Assembly (NCBI GenBank): GCA_937902425.1
Contig: CALFNB010000373.1
Location: 1 to 37,957 of the forward strand
DNA length: 37,957 nt
Direction: 5' to 3'
Origin: an uncultured Acetobacteraceae bacterium
GTDB lineage: Bacteria > Pseudomonadota > Alphaproteobacteria > Acetobacterales > Acetobacteraceae
The translations under genes were made by a program, and so were the position numbers. The number at the start of each line of letters is the position of its first letter. Within the stretch, counting starts at the first letter, position 1. The notes beneath the pieces are model-generated. The model did not search any database. It saw only the letters and a list, made by a program, of their open reading frames with translations, and had not been told where the DNA came from. Positions 25,353 through 34,242 of the stretch are shown here, piece by piece.

Positions 25353-26129
25353 ATGCCCGCGAACCCCTTCGACCTGACCGGCAAAGTCGCCCTCATCACC
25401 GGTGGCAATTCCGGCATCGGACTGGGCATGGCGAAGGCTGTCGCGGCAGCCGGAGCCGATGTCGCGATCTGGGGCACCAACGCGGCCAAGAACGCCGCCG
25501 CCCGAGAGGAAATCGCCAAGGCCGGCAACCGTGTGCTCGCGTTGGAATGCGATGTCGGCGACGAGGCCGCGGTCGAAGCGACGTTCGCTCGCACGGTCGA
25601 AACGTTTGGCCACGTGGACGGCTGCTTCGCCAACGCCGGCGTCTCCGGCCGCTCCGGCGGCAAGCCGTTCTTTGAGATGGCCGCGGACGAGTGGCGCCGC
25701 GTGATGCGGGTCAACCTCGACGGCGCGTTTTTCACGCTGCGCGCGGCTTCGAAGCACATGGTTCAGAACAAGATCGAGGGCGTGCTGGCCGGCACCGCGT
25801 CACTGGCCGCGATCGAGGCCTCGCCGCGTAGTGAGCACTACGCGGCGACCAAAGGCGGCATGATTTCGATGATGAAGTCGCTGGCGGTGGAGCTGGCACG
25901 CTACGGGATCCGCGCGCATTCAATCCTGCCGGGTTGGATCGACACCAATATGACCGAGAAGACACTCGCCAGCGACGGCTTCCAGAACAAGGTGTTTCCG
26001 CGGGTGCCAATGCGCCGCTGGGGCACCGGCGACGATTTCGGCGGTATCGCGGTCTACCTGATGAGTGCGACGTCGCGTTATCACACCGGCGATACGTTCG
26101 TGATCGATGGCGGTTACTCGCTGTTCTGA
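25353..26129 (+). CDS. SDR-family NAD(P)-dependent oxidoreductase
   Basis: A 258-residue classical short-chain dehydrogenase/reductase. The start at 25353 is chosen because GGAG lies 8 nt upstream (inside ATGGAGACACCC) and the protein then starts at the usual distance from the Rossmann motif TGGNSGIG (16-23). CDVGD (67-71), the NAG motif NAGVSG (94-99), NLDGAF (121-126), catalytic Ser150, Tyr163 and Lys167 (YAATK) and PGWIDTNM (193-200) are all present, ending in the usual DGGYSLF. Acidic residues after beta-2 are absent (GTNAAK, 41-46), which leans to NADP, but this is uncertain. Substrate unknown. It is convergent with flhA. Confidence 0.94.
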   Translation: MPANPFDLTGKVALITGGNSGIGLGMAKAVAAAGADVAIWGTNAAKNAAAREEIAKAGNRVLALECDVGDEAAVEATFARTVETFGHVDGCFANAGVSGRSGGKPFFEMAADEWRRVMRVNLDGAFFTLRAASKHMVQNKIEGVLAGTASLAAIEASPRSEHYAATKGGMISMMKSLAVELARYGIRAHSILPGWIDTNMTEKTLASDGFQNKVFPRVPMRRWGTGDDFGGIAVYLMSATSRYHTGDTFVIDGGYSLF

Positions 26130-26158
26130 TCACATGATACTGAATGTCCGGCTATCTC

Positions 26159-26213
26159 GATCGTGGTCCGGCTCCGGGCCACGTGAACCAGCACCGTGCG
26201 CCCGATCACGATC
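26159..26213. terminator. hairpin between convergent SDR and flhA genes
   Basis: Outer arms GATCGTG (26159-26165) and CACGATC (26207-26213) are perfect complements, and within them GTGGTCCGG and CCGGGCCAC (about 26163-26182) form a strong inner stem. There is no T tract, so it would act as a structure barrier or Rho-dependent end. Its position between two gene ends supports a terminator role. Confidence 0.4.
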
Positions 26214-26223
26214 CAGGATGCGT

Positions 26224-28299
26224 TCAAACCGTGCCCACCGTCCGGATCCGCGCGCGCGGGAAAATCTCCAGTTGTGACAGCACCGCCGTGCCGGGTTTGA
26301 CCCGCTCGACAATGGCGCGGACATGGGTGCGGATCGCCCCGCTGCTGAGCACGACAGGCAATTCTCCGCTCATGGACGCCTTCTCGTAAACCTCGTTCAA
26401 CCGCCGCACGAACTCCTGCAATTTCCCCGGTGCCATCGCGAGTTGGCGTTCCTCCGGCGGCCCGACCAGCGATTCGGCGAACGCCGCCTCCCAGTCAGGC
26501 GAGAGTGTCAGCAGCGGGATGTAACCCGCGTTTCCGGTGTGCTGGTCGCTGATCTGTCGCGCCAGACGTGCGCGTACATGCGCGACGATCGTGGGGATGG
26601 CGCGGGATGGCGAGCCGCACGCCTCCTGGATCCCCTCCAGGATCGTCGGCAAATCGCGGATCGAGACGCGCTCCTCCAACAATGCCTGCAGCACGCGTTG
26701 CACGGCGCCGATCGAGATCGTGGCCGGTATCATATCGCTGACCAGTTTCTGGTGTTCGGTGGGCAGCTCGTCCACCAGCTTGCGGGTTTCCGCGTAGGAG
26801 AGCAGTTCCGCGACATTCTGCCGCACGATTTCCGTCAGATGGGTGGACAGCACCGTCGGCGCGTCGACGACGGTGCAGCCGCGAAACAACGCTTCTTCTC
26901 GCAGCGCCGGATCGATCCACATCGCCGGCAGCCCGAATGACGGTTCCCGCACGGCCTCCCCGGCGAGCGGCGGGGTGCCCCCTTTGGGGTCCATGACCAG
27001 CAGCATCAGCGGACGCAGTTCACCGCGGCCGGCCTCGATCTCCTTGACGCTGATCACGTATTCCGTCGGCCCGAGCCGCATGTTGTCCTGGATCCGGACC
27101 GGCGGCAGAACGAAGCCCATATCGACGGCGATGGTGCGGCGCAGACTTTTGATCTGCTCGGTCAGCCGCGGCCCGTCACCGCCGGCGAGCGCCAGCAGCC
27201 CGTAGCCAAGCTCCAGCCGGATCATGTCCATCCGCAACGACTCGCTGATCGGCGGCTCGGTGGCGACCGCCGTGACAGGCGCGGAACCGGCGGCGGAGAG
27301 TGGGTTCTTGTGACGGAACCACGCGGCGCCGCCGGCCAGACCGGCGATCGCCAGGAACGGCAGCGCCGGCAGGCCAGGCAGCAAACCGAGCACGGTCGCC
27401 GCGCCCGCCGCCATCGCCAGCGGCTTCGGGCCACGACCCAGTTGCGCCACGAGCGCGACATCGGCGGTACCCTCGATGCCGCCTTTGGTCACCACGATGC
27501 CGGCGGCGGTGGAGACCAGCAGCGCCGGGATCTGCGCCACCAGGCCATCGCCCGCGCTCAGGGTCGTGAAGGTCGCGGCGGCGTCGGCGAACGCCATGTG
27601 ATGACGGAGCAGTCCGATGGCGAGGCCGCCGATAATGTTGATGGCGGTGATGATCAGTCCGGCGATGGCATCGCCGCGAACGAACTTCGCGGCACCGTCC
27701 ATCGAGCCGTAGAAACTGCTCTCTTCTTCCAGGTCGCGGCGGCGGCGGCGAGCGGTCGTTTCATCGATCAGGCCGGCGGACATGTCGGCGTCGATCGCCA
27801 TTTGCTTGCCGGGCATGGAATCCAGGCTGAACCGCGCCGCGACCTCGGCGATGCGGCCGGAGCCCTTGGTGATGACCATGAAGTTCACCACCAGCAGAAT
27901 GCAGAACAGGATCAGGCCGATCACCACGTCGCCGCCCATCAGGAAACCGCCGAACGCGGCGACGACATGGCCCGCCGCCAACATGCCTTCGTTGCCATGC
28001 GACAGGATCAGCCTTGTCGTCGCGACGTTCAGCGACAGCCGCAGCAACGTTGTCAACAGCAGCAACGTTGGGAAACTGGAAAAGTCGAGCGGGCGGTTCA
28101 GGAACAGCGCCACCATCAGCACCAGCACCGACGCGGTAATCGACAGCGCGAGGCCCAGATCGAGCAGGATCGTGGGCAGCGGCAGCACCAGCACCGACAG
28201 CAGCGCCACCACGCCGAGCGCGAGACCGACGTCGCTGCCCGGCGCATATTGCCGGACGGTGGCCAGAATTCCGGCGGGAAGGTCGGCGACCCCGGCCAT
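26224..28299 (-). CDS. flhA: flagellar biosynthesis protein FlhA
   Basis: FlhA is the main export-gate protein of the flagellar type III secretion system, forming a ring in the inner membrane and a cytoplasmic nonamer that docks chaperones. The 691-residue length is normal. The N-terminal half has about eight membrane segments (from GLALGVVALLSVLVLPLPTILLDLGLALSI onward), and the FHIPEP region is represented by RPLDFSSFPTLLLLTTLLRLSLNVATTRLIL and the conserved DAMPGKQMAIDADMSAGLI-type loop (here LDSMPGKQMAIDADMSAG). The C-terminal half (from about 330) is the soluble domain, with PTVLSTHLTEIVRQNVAELLSYAET. It is the last gene of the fliF operon, 6 bp after flbD, and converges with the SDR gene. 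Confidence 0.97.
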   Translation of the reverse strand: MAGVADLPAGILATVRQYAPGSDVGLALGVVALLSVLVLPLPTILLDLGLALSITASVLVLMVALFLNRPLDFSSFPTLLLLTTLLRLSLNVATTRLILSHGNEGMLAAGHVVAAFGGFLMGGDVVIGLILFCILLVVNFMVITKGSGRIAEVAARFSLDSMPGKQMAIDADMSAGLIDETTARRRRRDLEEESSFYGSMDGAAKFVRGDAIAGLIITAINIIGGLAIGLLRHHMAFADAAATFTTLSAGDGLVAQIPALLVSTAAGIVVTKGGIEGTADVALVAQLGRGPKPLAMAAGAATVLGLLPGLPALPFLAIAGLAGGAAWFRHKNPLSAAGSAPVTAVATEPPISESLRMDMIRLELGYGLLALAGGDGPRLTEQIKSLRRTIAVDMGFVLPPVRIQDNMRLGPTEYVISVKEIEAGRGELRPLMLLVMDPKGGTPPLAGEAVREPSFGLPAMWIDPALREEALFRGCTVVDAPTVLSTHLTEIVRQNVAELLSYAETRKLVDELPTEHQKLVSDMIPATISIGAVQRVLQALLEERVSIRDLPTILEGIQEACGSPSRAIPTIVAHVRARLARQISDQHTGNAGYIPLLTLSPDWEAAFAESLVGPPEERQLAMAPGKLQEFVRRLNEVYEKASMSGELPVVLSSGAIRTHVRAIVERVKPGTAVLSQLEIFPRARIRTVGTV

Positions 28300-28305
28300 G
28301 CCGCG

Positions 28306-29640
28306 TCAGGCCGCGCTCGCCGCGGGCGGCGGCACGGCGACACCGTGCGCGGTGTAATCGCGCAGTTTGTTGCGCAGCGCGCGGATCGAAATCCCCAGGA
28401 TCGTCGCGGCGTGGGTGCGATTGCCCAAGGTATGACCGAGGGTGTGAATGATGAGGTCGCGCTCCACGTCATCCATGCGGCGGCCAACCAGCGAGGCGAC
28501 GCCGCCGGCCGATATCGCCTCCAGCGGCTGCCTTGTACCATCGGACTGGGTGAGTTCGATGTCGGCCGCTGCGATCTCCGGGCCGGTCGCCAGCAGGACG
28601 GCGCGATGGATGACATTCTCCATCTCCCGCACGTTGCCGCGCCAGTGATGCGCGACCAGCCTCGTCACCGCGGTCGGCGTGAGCGGCCGATACGGCAATC
28701 CATTCACGGCGGCGTATTTGCGGCAGAAATGTTCCGCCAGAGCGGGGATGTCGCCCGGCCGTTCGCGCAGGGCGGGGATCCGCAGGCTGACGACGTTCAG
28801 GCGGAAATACAGATCTTCCCGGAACGTTCCGCGCCGCACCTCGGCGGTCAGATCGCGATTGGTGGTCGCCAGGATGCGGACGTCCACCTTCACCGGCGCG
28901 GAGCCGCCGATGCGATCGATTTCCCGCTCCTGCAGGGCGCGCAACAATTTCGCCTGCAGCCGAATGTCCATTTCGGAGATTTCGTCCAGCAGCAGCGTGC
29001 CGCGATGGGCGGCCTCGAACTTGCCAAGGCGGCGGGCGACAGCGCCGGAGAACGCCCCCTTTTCGTGGCCGAACAGTTCCGATTCCAAAAGGTTCTCCGG
29101 AATGGCGGCGCAGTTCAGGGCGATGAACGGGCCACCGGCACGGCGAGATTTGCGATGAATATGGTGGGCCAAAACCTCCTTGCCGGTGCCCGACTCGCCG
29201 CTGATCAACACGGAGGCATCAGCGCGGGCCACCAGTTCGGCGCGGTGGACCGCGGCCGCCATCGCCGGATCACGTACGATCATGGCGTGGGATTCGCCGG
29301 ATGCGGCTTCCAGGATCGCGGCGATCAGGTCCGGGTCGGGGGGCAACGGAAGGAATTCGCGGGCGCCGGCCTGGATCGCGCGGACGGCGGCGTCGGGATC
29401 GTCGCCGGTGCCGCAGGCGACGACCGGCACCGCGATACGCTCCGCCGCCAGCGCGGCGACCACGGCGCCGACATCATGGCTGATGTCGCATAGCACGAGA
29501 TCGATGTGCGCATCGGATCGCAGCCGGATCAATGCGCTTTCCGCGTTATCCGCCTGATCGAGTTTCGCGCCGCGGCCGATGGCGATCCGGGCCGCCTGGC
29601 CCAGATCACCGGCGAGCGAACCGATGATCAGGACTTTCAT
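28306..29640 (-). CDS. flbD: sigma-54-dependent flagellar activator FlbD
   Basis: FlbD-type activator that drives late flagellar genes with sigma-54 RNA polymerase. The 444-residue protein has a receiver-like N-terminal domain (1-115; Asp52 in VLCDISHD is at about the phosphosite), an AAA+ domain and a Fis-type HTH. Walker A is GESGTGKE (148-155), the sigma-54 contact loop is GAFSGA (195-200) instead of GAFTGA, and Walker B is LLLDE (216-220). The C-terminal HTH includes THAATILGISIRALRNKLRDY (about 408-428). The start at 29640 (MKVLIIGSLA) is favoured because the receiver fold begins there; the longer frame to 29700 adds residues of no domain. It lies between fliN and flhA, the standard alphaproteobacterial position. 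Confidence 0.94.
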   Translation of the reverse strand: MKVLIIGSLAGDLGQAARIAIGRGAKLDQADNAESALIRLRSDAHIDLVLCDISHDVGAVVAALAAERIAVPVVACGTGDDPDAAVRAIQAGAREFLPLPPDPDLIAAILEAASGESHAMIVRDPAMAAAVHRAELVARADASVLISGESGTGKEVLAHHIHRKSRRAGGPFIALNCAAIPENLLESELFGHEKGAFSGAVARRLGKFEAAHRGTLLLDEISEMDIRLQAKLLRALQEREIDRIGGSAPVKVDVRILATTNRDLTAEVRRGTFREDLYFRLNVVSLRIPALRERPGDIPALAEHFCRKYAAVNGLPYRPLTPTAVTRLVAHHWRGNVREMENVIHRAVLLATGPEIAAADIELTQSDGTRQPLEAISAGGVASLVGRRMDDVERDLIIHTLGHTLGNRTHAATILGISIRALRNKLRDYTAHGVAVPPPAASAA

Positions 29641-29779
29641 GACATGGGTTTTCCAGGTGCGCTCGGGCCACGTCCAGATACGACGACAGGCGATGCACAC
29701 GCCGGACGACCGAGGCCAACCAGGTCAGTGCCTAAGTACCGGATTCGCGCCAGGTTGGCGGGGGACGATTGCCTCAACC

Positions 29780-30097
29780 TCACGATTGCGCTCGATCGCC
29801 TTTGACGATTTCCGTCATGGTCACGCCCAGACGGGTGTCGTCCACCATCACGACCTCGCCGCGCGCGACCAAACGATTGTTGACGTAAATATCGATCGCC
29901 TCACCGAGTTTGCGGTCCAGTTCGACCACCGCACCGCGGCCGAGTTTCAGCAGCTGACTGACCTGCATCGTGGTCTTGCCCAGTACCGCGCTCACGGTGA
30001 CGGGGATGTCGTAAACCGCTTCCAGCTCCCGCGCCGACCGCGTGCCGCTGTTTTCGATGGGGTCCGACAGTTCGGCGAGTTCCATGTCATTCGACAA
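29780..30097 (-). CDS. fliN: flagellar motor switch protein FliN
   Basis: FliN forms the lower part of the C-ring and binds FliH to guide export substrates. The 105-residue protein has a short acidic N-terminus and one SpoA domain: YDIPVTVSAVLGKTTMQVSQLLKLGRGAVVELDRKLGEAIDIYVNNRLVARGEVVMVDDTRLGVTMTEIV (about 29-98), as expected. It overlaps fliH by 11 bp (30087-30097). A 139-bp gap follows before flbD, the only sizeable break in the operon. Confidence 0.96.
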   Translation of the reverse strand: MSNDMELAELSDPIENSGTRSARELEAVYDIPVTVSAVLGKTTMQVSQLLKLGRGAVVELDRKLGEAIDIYVNNRLVARGEVVMVDDTRLGVTMTEIVKGDRAQS

Positions 30098-30749
30098 GTT
30101 CGTGTTCCTTCACGGTTTGTTTGGCGTTCAGCAGGCCGGCGGGAGCCAGGATGCCTTCAATTTGTTCCCACAACGCCACCGAGCTGCGCGTGGCGGCGCC
30201 ATTTTCCCAGGTAACCCGGGCGTCGCCCGGAGCCATCGCATCAGTCGGGATCAACCGCACATGGGCCGCCAGCTCGGCGTCCAGCGCATGGATTTCCTCG
30301 GTCATCGGCGCGATGAGGTGTGGGTTGATCCTGACCGTGATCTTTGGTTCGCGATGCAACGCGGGCAAAATCTCCCGCAGCATGGCGGCGAGTTCGCCAG
30401 CCCCGTGCCGCGCGCTCAACGCCGGGAACGCGGTCGCGAAACAATCGAGCAGCAGACGAGCGATCGCCTCGGCGGATTGCTCCGCGATCGATGCCGCCTC
30501 CGCCCGCGCGGCGGCGATTTGCGCGGCGATCTCCGCCAGAGCGCGGCCCATCAATGCGCGTGCGGAACCAGCGGCCTCGGCGAGCGCGCTGTCGTGGCTG
30601 TCACGTGCCGCTTCGTCGCGCGCCGCCATCAGTTCGGCGGCGGTGAATACCGGCTGGATCACCTCCGGCTCCGGCGGTGGCGGCGGAAGATCGAAGTCTT
30701 CGTCGAACAACAGAACACCCGAACCGCGGGAGGAGAACGCGTATGCCAT
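30087..30749 (-). CDS. fliH: flagellar assembly protein FliH
   Basis: FliH is the peripheral stalk-like regulator of the FliI export ATPase. The 220-residue protein has a Pro-rich N-terminus (PPPPPEPE, 22-29), a long Ala/Glu-rich helical region (about 37-110, GRALAEIAAQIAAARAEAASIAEQSAEAIARLL) typical of FliH/AtpF-like stalks, and a C-terminal domain. Sequence identity in this family is low, so the call rests mainly on position between fliG and fliN and on the helical pattern. It starts 2 bp after fliG and overlaps fliN by 11 bp. Confidence 0.88.
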   Translation of the reverse strand: MAYAFSSRGSGVLLFDEDFDLPPPPPEPEVIQPVFTAAELMAARDEAARDSHDSALAEAAGSARALMGRALAEIAAQIAAARAEAASIAEQSAEAIARLLLDCFATAFPALSARHGAGELAAMLREILPALHREPKITVRINPHLIAPMTEEIHALDAELAAHVRLIPTDAMAPGDARVTWENGAATRSSVALWEQIEGILAPAGLLNAKQTVKEHELVE

Positions 30750-30751
30750 GA

Positions 30752-31774
30752 TCAGTACACCACCTCATCATCACTGGTGCCGCCAATTTCGAGTTGGCCC
30801 TGGGCCGCCAGATCCTTCGCCAGAACGACGATCCCGCTCTGTGCCTCATCGACGTCGCGCAGCCTGACCGGGCCGAGCGCCGCGATATCGTCGCGCAACA
30901 TCTTCGCGGCGCGCTCGGACATATTGCTGAGGAACAGCTCCTTGATCTTCTCTGACGCGCCCTTCAGCGCGATCGGCAGCCGATCCTTTTCGACGGAACG
31001 CAGCAACGTCTGCACCGCCGGGCCGCCCAGACGCTGCAGATCGTCGAAGGTGAACATCAGCGACTTGATCTTCTCGGCCGACTCGCGGTTGCGCTCTTCC
31101 AGGCCGTTGACGAACCTTGTCTCGGCGGCGCGGTCGAGATTGTTGAAGATTTCCGCCATCAACTCGTGTGAATCGCGCCGCGCGCTGCGTGCCAGGTTCG
31201 ACATGAATTCAGCGCGCAGCGTGCGCTCCACGCCATCGAGCACTTCCTTCTGCACGGTCTCCATCCGCAGCATGCGCATCACGACTTCCATCGCGAACGG
31301 ATCGGGCAACAAGGTCAGCACGCGAGCGGCATGATCCGCGCGGATCTTCGACAGCACCACGGCGACGGTCTGCGGGTATTCATTCTTCAGATAATTCGCC
31401 AGCACGTCCTCATTCACGTTGCCGAGCTTGTCCCACATGGTCCGCCCAGCTGGGCCGCGGATTTCCTCCATGATCTGGGAGACGCGGTCCCTCGGCAGCG
31501 TCTTGATCAGCAGCGTCTCGGTGCTTTCATAGCTGCCGATCAGGCTGCCGGACGACCCGAGGTTCTCGACGAAATCCGTGCACAGCCGCTCGACGATTTC
31601 CGACCGCACCGCGCCGAGTTGCGCCATGGCGGCGGAGATGTCGCGGATTTCGTCCTCGTGCATCATGGTGAACAGACGGCCGCACTGTTCCTCGCCCAGA
31701 GCGAGCATGACGATCGCGGCTTTTTGCGCCCCGCGCAGGCTTCGATAGTCGTCGACTTTCGTAAGGTCAGCCAT
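30752..31774 (-). CDS. fliG: flagellar motor switch protein FliG
   Basis: FliG sits on the MS ring and turns stator force into rotation; it also sets rotation direction. The start at 31774 ([10 protein letters not shown]) gives 340 residues and overlaps the fliF stop by 8 bp, the usual coupling. FliG-N (1-95) includes [23 protein letters not shown]; the middle-domain motif is [11 protein letters not shown] (132-142), an EYPQ form of the EHPQ motif as in other alphaproteobacteria; FliG-C begins about 220 and has the charged torque helix with [35 protein letters not shown] and [28 protein letters not shown]. The ATG at 31795 is possible but lacks support. Confidence 0.97.
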   Translation of the reverse strand: MADLTKVDDYRSLRGAQKAAIVMLALGEEQCGRLFTMMHEDEIRDISAAMAQLGAVRSEIVERLCTDFVENLGSSGSLIGSYESTETLLIKTLPRDRVSQIMEEIRGPAGRTMWDKLGNVNEDVLANYLKNEYPQTVAVVLSKIRADHAARVLTLLPDPFAMEVVMRMLRMETVQKEVLDGVERTLRAEFMSNLARSARRDSHELMAEIFNNLDRAAETRFVNGLEERNRESAEKIKSLMFTFDDLQRLGGPAVQTLLRSVEKDRLPIALKGASEKIKELFLSNMSERAAKMLRDDIAALGPVRLRDVDEAQSGIVVLAKDLAAQGQLEIGGTSDDEVVY

Positions 31775-33452
31775 TTTCCTGCGCCATCCAGCCACGCATG
31801 ATGGTCAGCGTCTCATCGGGATGTTTGCCGACGATGTCGGTGAGTTTTCGCAACGAGGACGCGCGCATCTGGCCCTCGATCTGAGTCAGACTGATCATCG
31901 CCTCGTCTTCGAGTTGCGCGGCGGTGAGCGCGCCGCCCTGATGACCGGGACCCGTCAGCGCCGCCATTCCCGTGGGCACGGAGACCGTTGGGATCGCTCC
32001 CAGAAAACCGCCACCCTGAGTAAACGCCGCGGCACCGGACCCGTCGGCCAGGGCGAGGCCGGCCGGCGCCAGCGCGGTCAATCGCGCCACCATCGGCCGC
32101 AGCACCAGCAACAAGGCCAACAGCCCGATCACCCCGAACAGCGCGGTCTGCGCCAGGTGCATGAAATCGGGCTTTTCCAGATGCAGCCCAAGCAATCCGC
32201 CATTATCCACGACCGGCGCATCATCCGTGACGAAGCGCATACTGACGACGTTAACCTGATCGCCGCGCTTCTCGTCGAAACCGCTCGCCGATTTCACCAG
32301 CGAGGTGATGTGCTCCAGATCCTCGGCTGACCGAGGCTGCCAGGCGAGCTTGCCATCCGCGCCAGCTTGCATTGTCCCATCGACCATGACCGCGAGGCTG
32401 ATGCGGTCGATCCGCGGCTGCTCGGTGATCAGAGTGCGGACCGTCTTGCCGATTTCGAAATTGGTCGTCTCTTCCTGGCGGCCTTCCTGCGAGCCGTTGC
32501 CCGGATTGCCGACGTCCGCGTTCGGCAGATTGTTCTGCGCGGTGACGGCCTGGTTCGCCTCGGTCGATTTCGAGTTCGAGTTCACCGTTTGCGTGCTGCG
32601 CGTCACCTGCCCATCGGGATCAAATTGCTCCTTGGTTTCGTTGACCTTATCGAAATTCATCCGCACCGACGCTTCGGCGCGGACGCGACCGACACCGAGG
32701 GTTTTTTCCAGCATGTCCTCGACCGCGCGGGTAAGGCGCATCTCGGTGGCACGCCGGATGCCGTCGGCGCTGGCGGCCTCGCTAAGCTGGGTGACCGGCT
32801 GCCCGGCACGGGCCAGCAGATCGCCGCGCGCATCGACCAATGCGATGTTGTTGGTGCGCAATCCGGGCACCGCGGCGGCGACGAGGTTGAGAATGGCCTG
32901 CACACCTTCCGCGTCCAGGCGCTGCGCGCCCACCATCGTCAGCATGACGCTGGCCTGTGCCTCCTGCTGGTCACGCGCGAAGGGTTCGCGGTGCGGCAGG
33001 ACAAGGTGCACGCGGGCCGCGCGGATGCCGTGGATGGCAAGGATGGTGCGGGCCAGTTCGCCCTCCATCGCCCTGGTTTCACTGATCTTCTGCTGAAATG
33101 CCGAGAACAGGTATCCGTCGCCGCGGTCGAACAGCTCGTAGCCGATCGAACCGCCGGAAGGCAGGCCGTCCTTCGCCAGTAACATTCTGGATTCCGGTAC
33201 CTGATCAGCCGAAACCAGGATCTGCCCACCACCCGCGCCGATCCGATACGGCACATGGCGCTGATTGAGCTTTTCGACGATCTGGCTGGCGTCGCGCGGA
33301 TCGAGATCGCCATAGAGCAGCACCATCTGGTCGCTGGAACCCGAGCGCATGACCATGAACGCCAGCAAAGCCAGCAATCCGAGCGCCACCGCGCCCATGG
33401 CGGCGAGCCGCGCCGTGCCCAGGGCCTTGAGGCCGTCGAGCAGTGCCTTCAT
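31767..33452 (-). CDS. fliF: flagellar MS-ring protein FliF
   Basis: FliF builds the MS ring in the inner membrane, the base of the flagellum. It is 561 residues. TM1 is about 15-35 ([21 protein letters not shown]), the YscJ-like ring-building domain follows ([20 protein letters not shown], 46-65; [37 protein letters not shown], 123-159), a linker rich in Asn/Ser/Glu covers 280-330, and TM2 is about 434-452 ([19 protein letters not shown]). The C-terminal helix that binds FliG is [22 protein letters not shown] (about 537-558). It is the first gene of the operon; upstream lie a DnaA box and a near-CtrA site. Confidence 0.97.
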   Translation of the reverse strand: MKALLDGLKALGTARLAAMGAVALGLLALLAFMVMRSGSSDQMVLLYGDLDPRDASQIVEKLNQRHVPYRIGAGGGQILVSADQVPESRMLLAKDGLPSGGSIGYELFDRGDGYLFSAFQQKISETRAMEGELARTILAIHGIRAARVHLVLPHREPFARDQQEAQASVMLTMVGAQRLDAEGVQAILNLVAAAVPGLRTNNIALVDARGDLLARAGQPVTQLSEAASADGIRRATEMRLTRAVEDMLEKTLGVGRVRAEASVRMNFDKVNETKEQFDPDGQVTRSTQTVNSNSKSTEANQAVTAQNNLPNADVGNPGNGSQEGRQEETTNFEIGKTVRTLITEQPRIDRISLAVMVDGTMQAGADGKLAWQPRSAEDLEHITSLVKSASGFDEKRGDQVNVVSMRFVTDDAPVVDNGGLLGLHLEKPDFMHLAQTALFGVIGLLALLLVLRPMVARLTALAPAGLALADGSGAAAFTQGGGFLGAIPTVSVPTGMAALTGPGHQGGALTAAQLEDEAMISLTQIEGQMRASSLRKLTDIVGKHPDETLTIMRGWMAQENG

Positions 33453-33540
33453 GGCTCGCTCGTCAGTGTTGCGATCGCCGACATTCCGGGGCGCCCTTGG
33501 TTCATCGATGGTGCTGTTTTGGCTGGCCGGGAGGGTGGCA

Positions 33541-33563
33541 CCGAAAGATTAGCTTTCGGTTAA
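33541..33563 (-). promoter_or_regulatory. near-CtrA box and hairpin upstream of fliF
   Basis: On the minus strand TTAA-N7-CTAA spans 33549-33563, 7 of 8 bases of the CtrA consensus TTAA-N7-TTAA. Overlapping it, CCGAAAG (33541-33547) and CTTTCGG (33553-33559) form a perfect 7-bp stem. It is about 100 bp before the fliF start. CtrA control of early flagellar operons is known in Caulobacter; here it is inferred. Confidence 0.45.
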
Positions 33564-33620
33564 CGCTCGTGACGGGATTTGTTGTGAGCCCGACAGATTT
33601 ATTTTGCGTGAATGCGGAAG

Positions 33621-33636
33621 TGTGGATAAATTCCAC
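33621..33636 (-). promoter_or_regulatory. perfect DnaA box inside a dyad, fliF upstream region
   Basis: The minus strand reads TTATCCACA (complement of 33621-33629), identical to the consensus DnaA box. The same bases form half of a dyad GTGGA-N5-TCCAC (33622-33636). It lies about 170 bp upstream of fliF and 15-30 bp before the divergent cupin gene start, so DnaA binding could affect either. Confidence 0.55.
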
Positions 33637-33665
33637 CCACCGGAACGCCAATGGAGAGACGAATC

Positions 33666-34232
33666 GTGTTCGACCTCGACTGCTTCATCACTGATTGCAA
33701 GGCCGCCATGGGCTCCGGCAACTCCCAGAAGGCCATCCGGGAGTTGCTGCGGGAGGCGGTTTCCGACCCGTGTCAGGTCGTCCGCGCCCTGGGTGAGCCG
33801 ACCAAGGCCGGGATCGAACTGCTCTACCGCTCGGATGAACTCACGGTGATCAACCTGGTCTGGGGCCCGCGCATGACGGCGATGCCGCACAACCATCACA
33901 TGTGGGCGGTGATCGGGATGTATGGCGGGCGGGAGGACAATATTTTCTGGCGCACTCTGCCGGAGGACGCACGCTGGCCGCTCGAGGCCGCCGGCGCGTC
34001 GGCGCTGATGCCGGGCGATGTGTGTCCTCTGGGCCAGGACATCATCCATTCCGTGACCAATCCGTTGTGCAAGCTGACCAGCGCGATCCACATATATGGC
34101 GGCGACTTCGTAGCCCAGAGGCGCGAGCAGTGGGAGGAGGAGACGTTGCGCATGCGTCCCTACGACCAGGCGGAGGCGCGGCGCCGATTCGAGGAAGCCA
34201 ACCACTTGATGGAGCTCGCCGCCGCCGCCTAG
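33666..34232 (+). CDS. cysteine-dioxygenase-like cupin protein
   Basis: A protein of the cysteine dioxygenase/3-mercaptopropionate dioxygenase-like superfamily, a non-heme-iron cupin. The GTG start at 33666 (MFDLDCFI) is preferred because GGAGAG lies 7 nt upstream; an ATG at 33651 would add five residues (total 193). Numbered from 33651, the metal motif is MPHNHHMWAVIGMYGGREDN (78-97), with HxH at 80 and 82 and the third ligand probably His133 in QDIIHSVTN. The segment between is family-like. It is followed 10 bp later by an amidohydrolase gene, so the two probably act on one small-molecule route. Thiol oxidation is inferred from the family only. Confidence 0.85.
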   Translation: MFDLDCFITDCKAAMGSGNSQKAIRELLREAVSDPCQVVRALGEPTKAGIELLYRSDELTVINLVWGPRMTAMPHNHHMWAVIGMYGGREDNIFWRTLPEDARWPLEAAGASALMPGDVCPLGQDIIHSVTNPLCKLTSAIHIYGGDFVAQRREQWEEETLRMRPYDQAEARRRFEEANHLMELAAAA

Positions 34233-34242
34233 GCTGCGCGGC

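Noticed and set aside
27310-29493. A 727-codon plus-strand frame opposite flhA and flbD
   Set aside because: It is the antisense of two firmly identified flagellar genes; the Gln/Arg/His-rich translation has no domain and results from high-GC third positions.
33530-33560. Sigma-54 promoter upstream of the flagellar operon
   Set aside because: TGGCAC at about 33536 is on the wrong strand for fliF and lacks the -12 GC.
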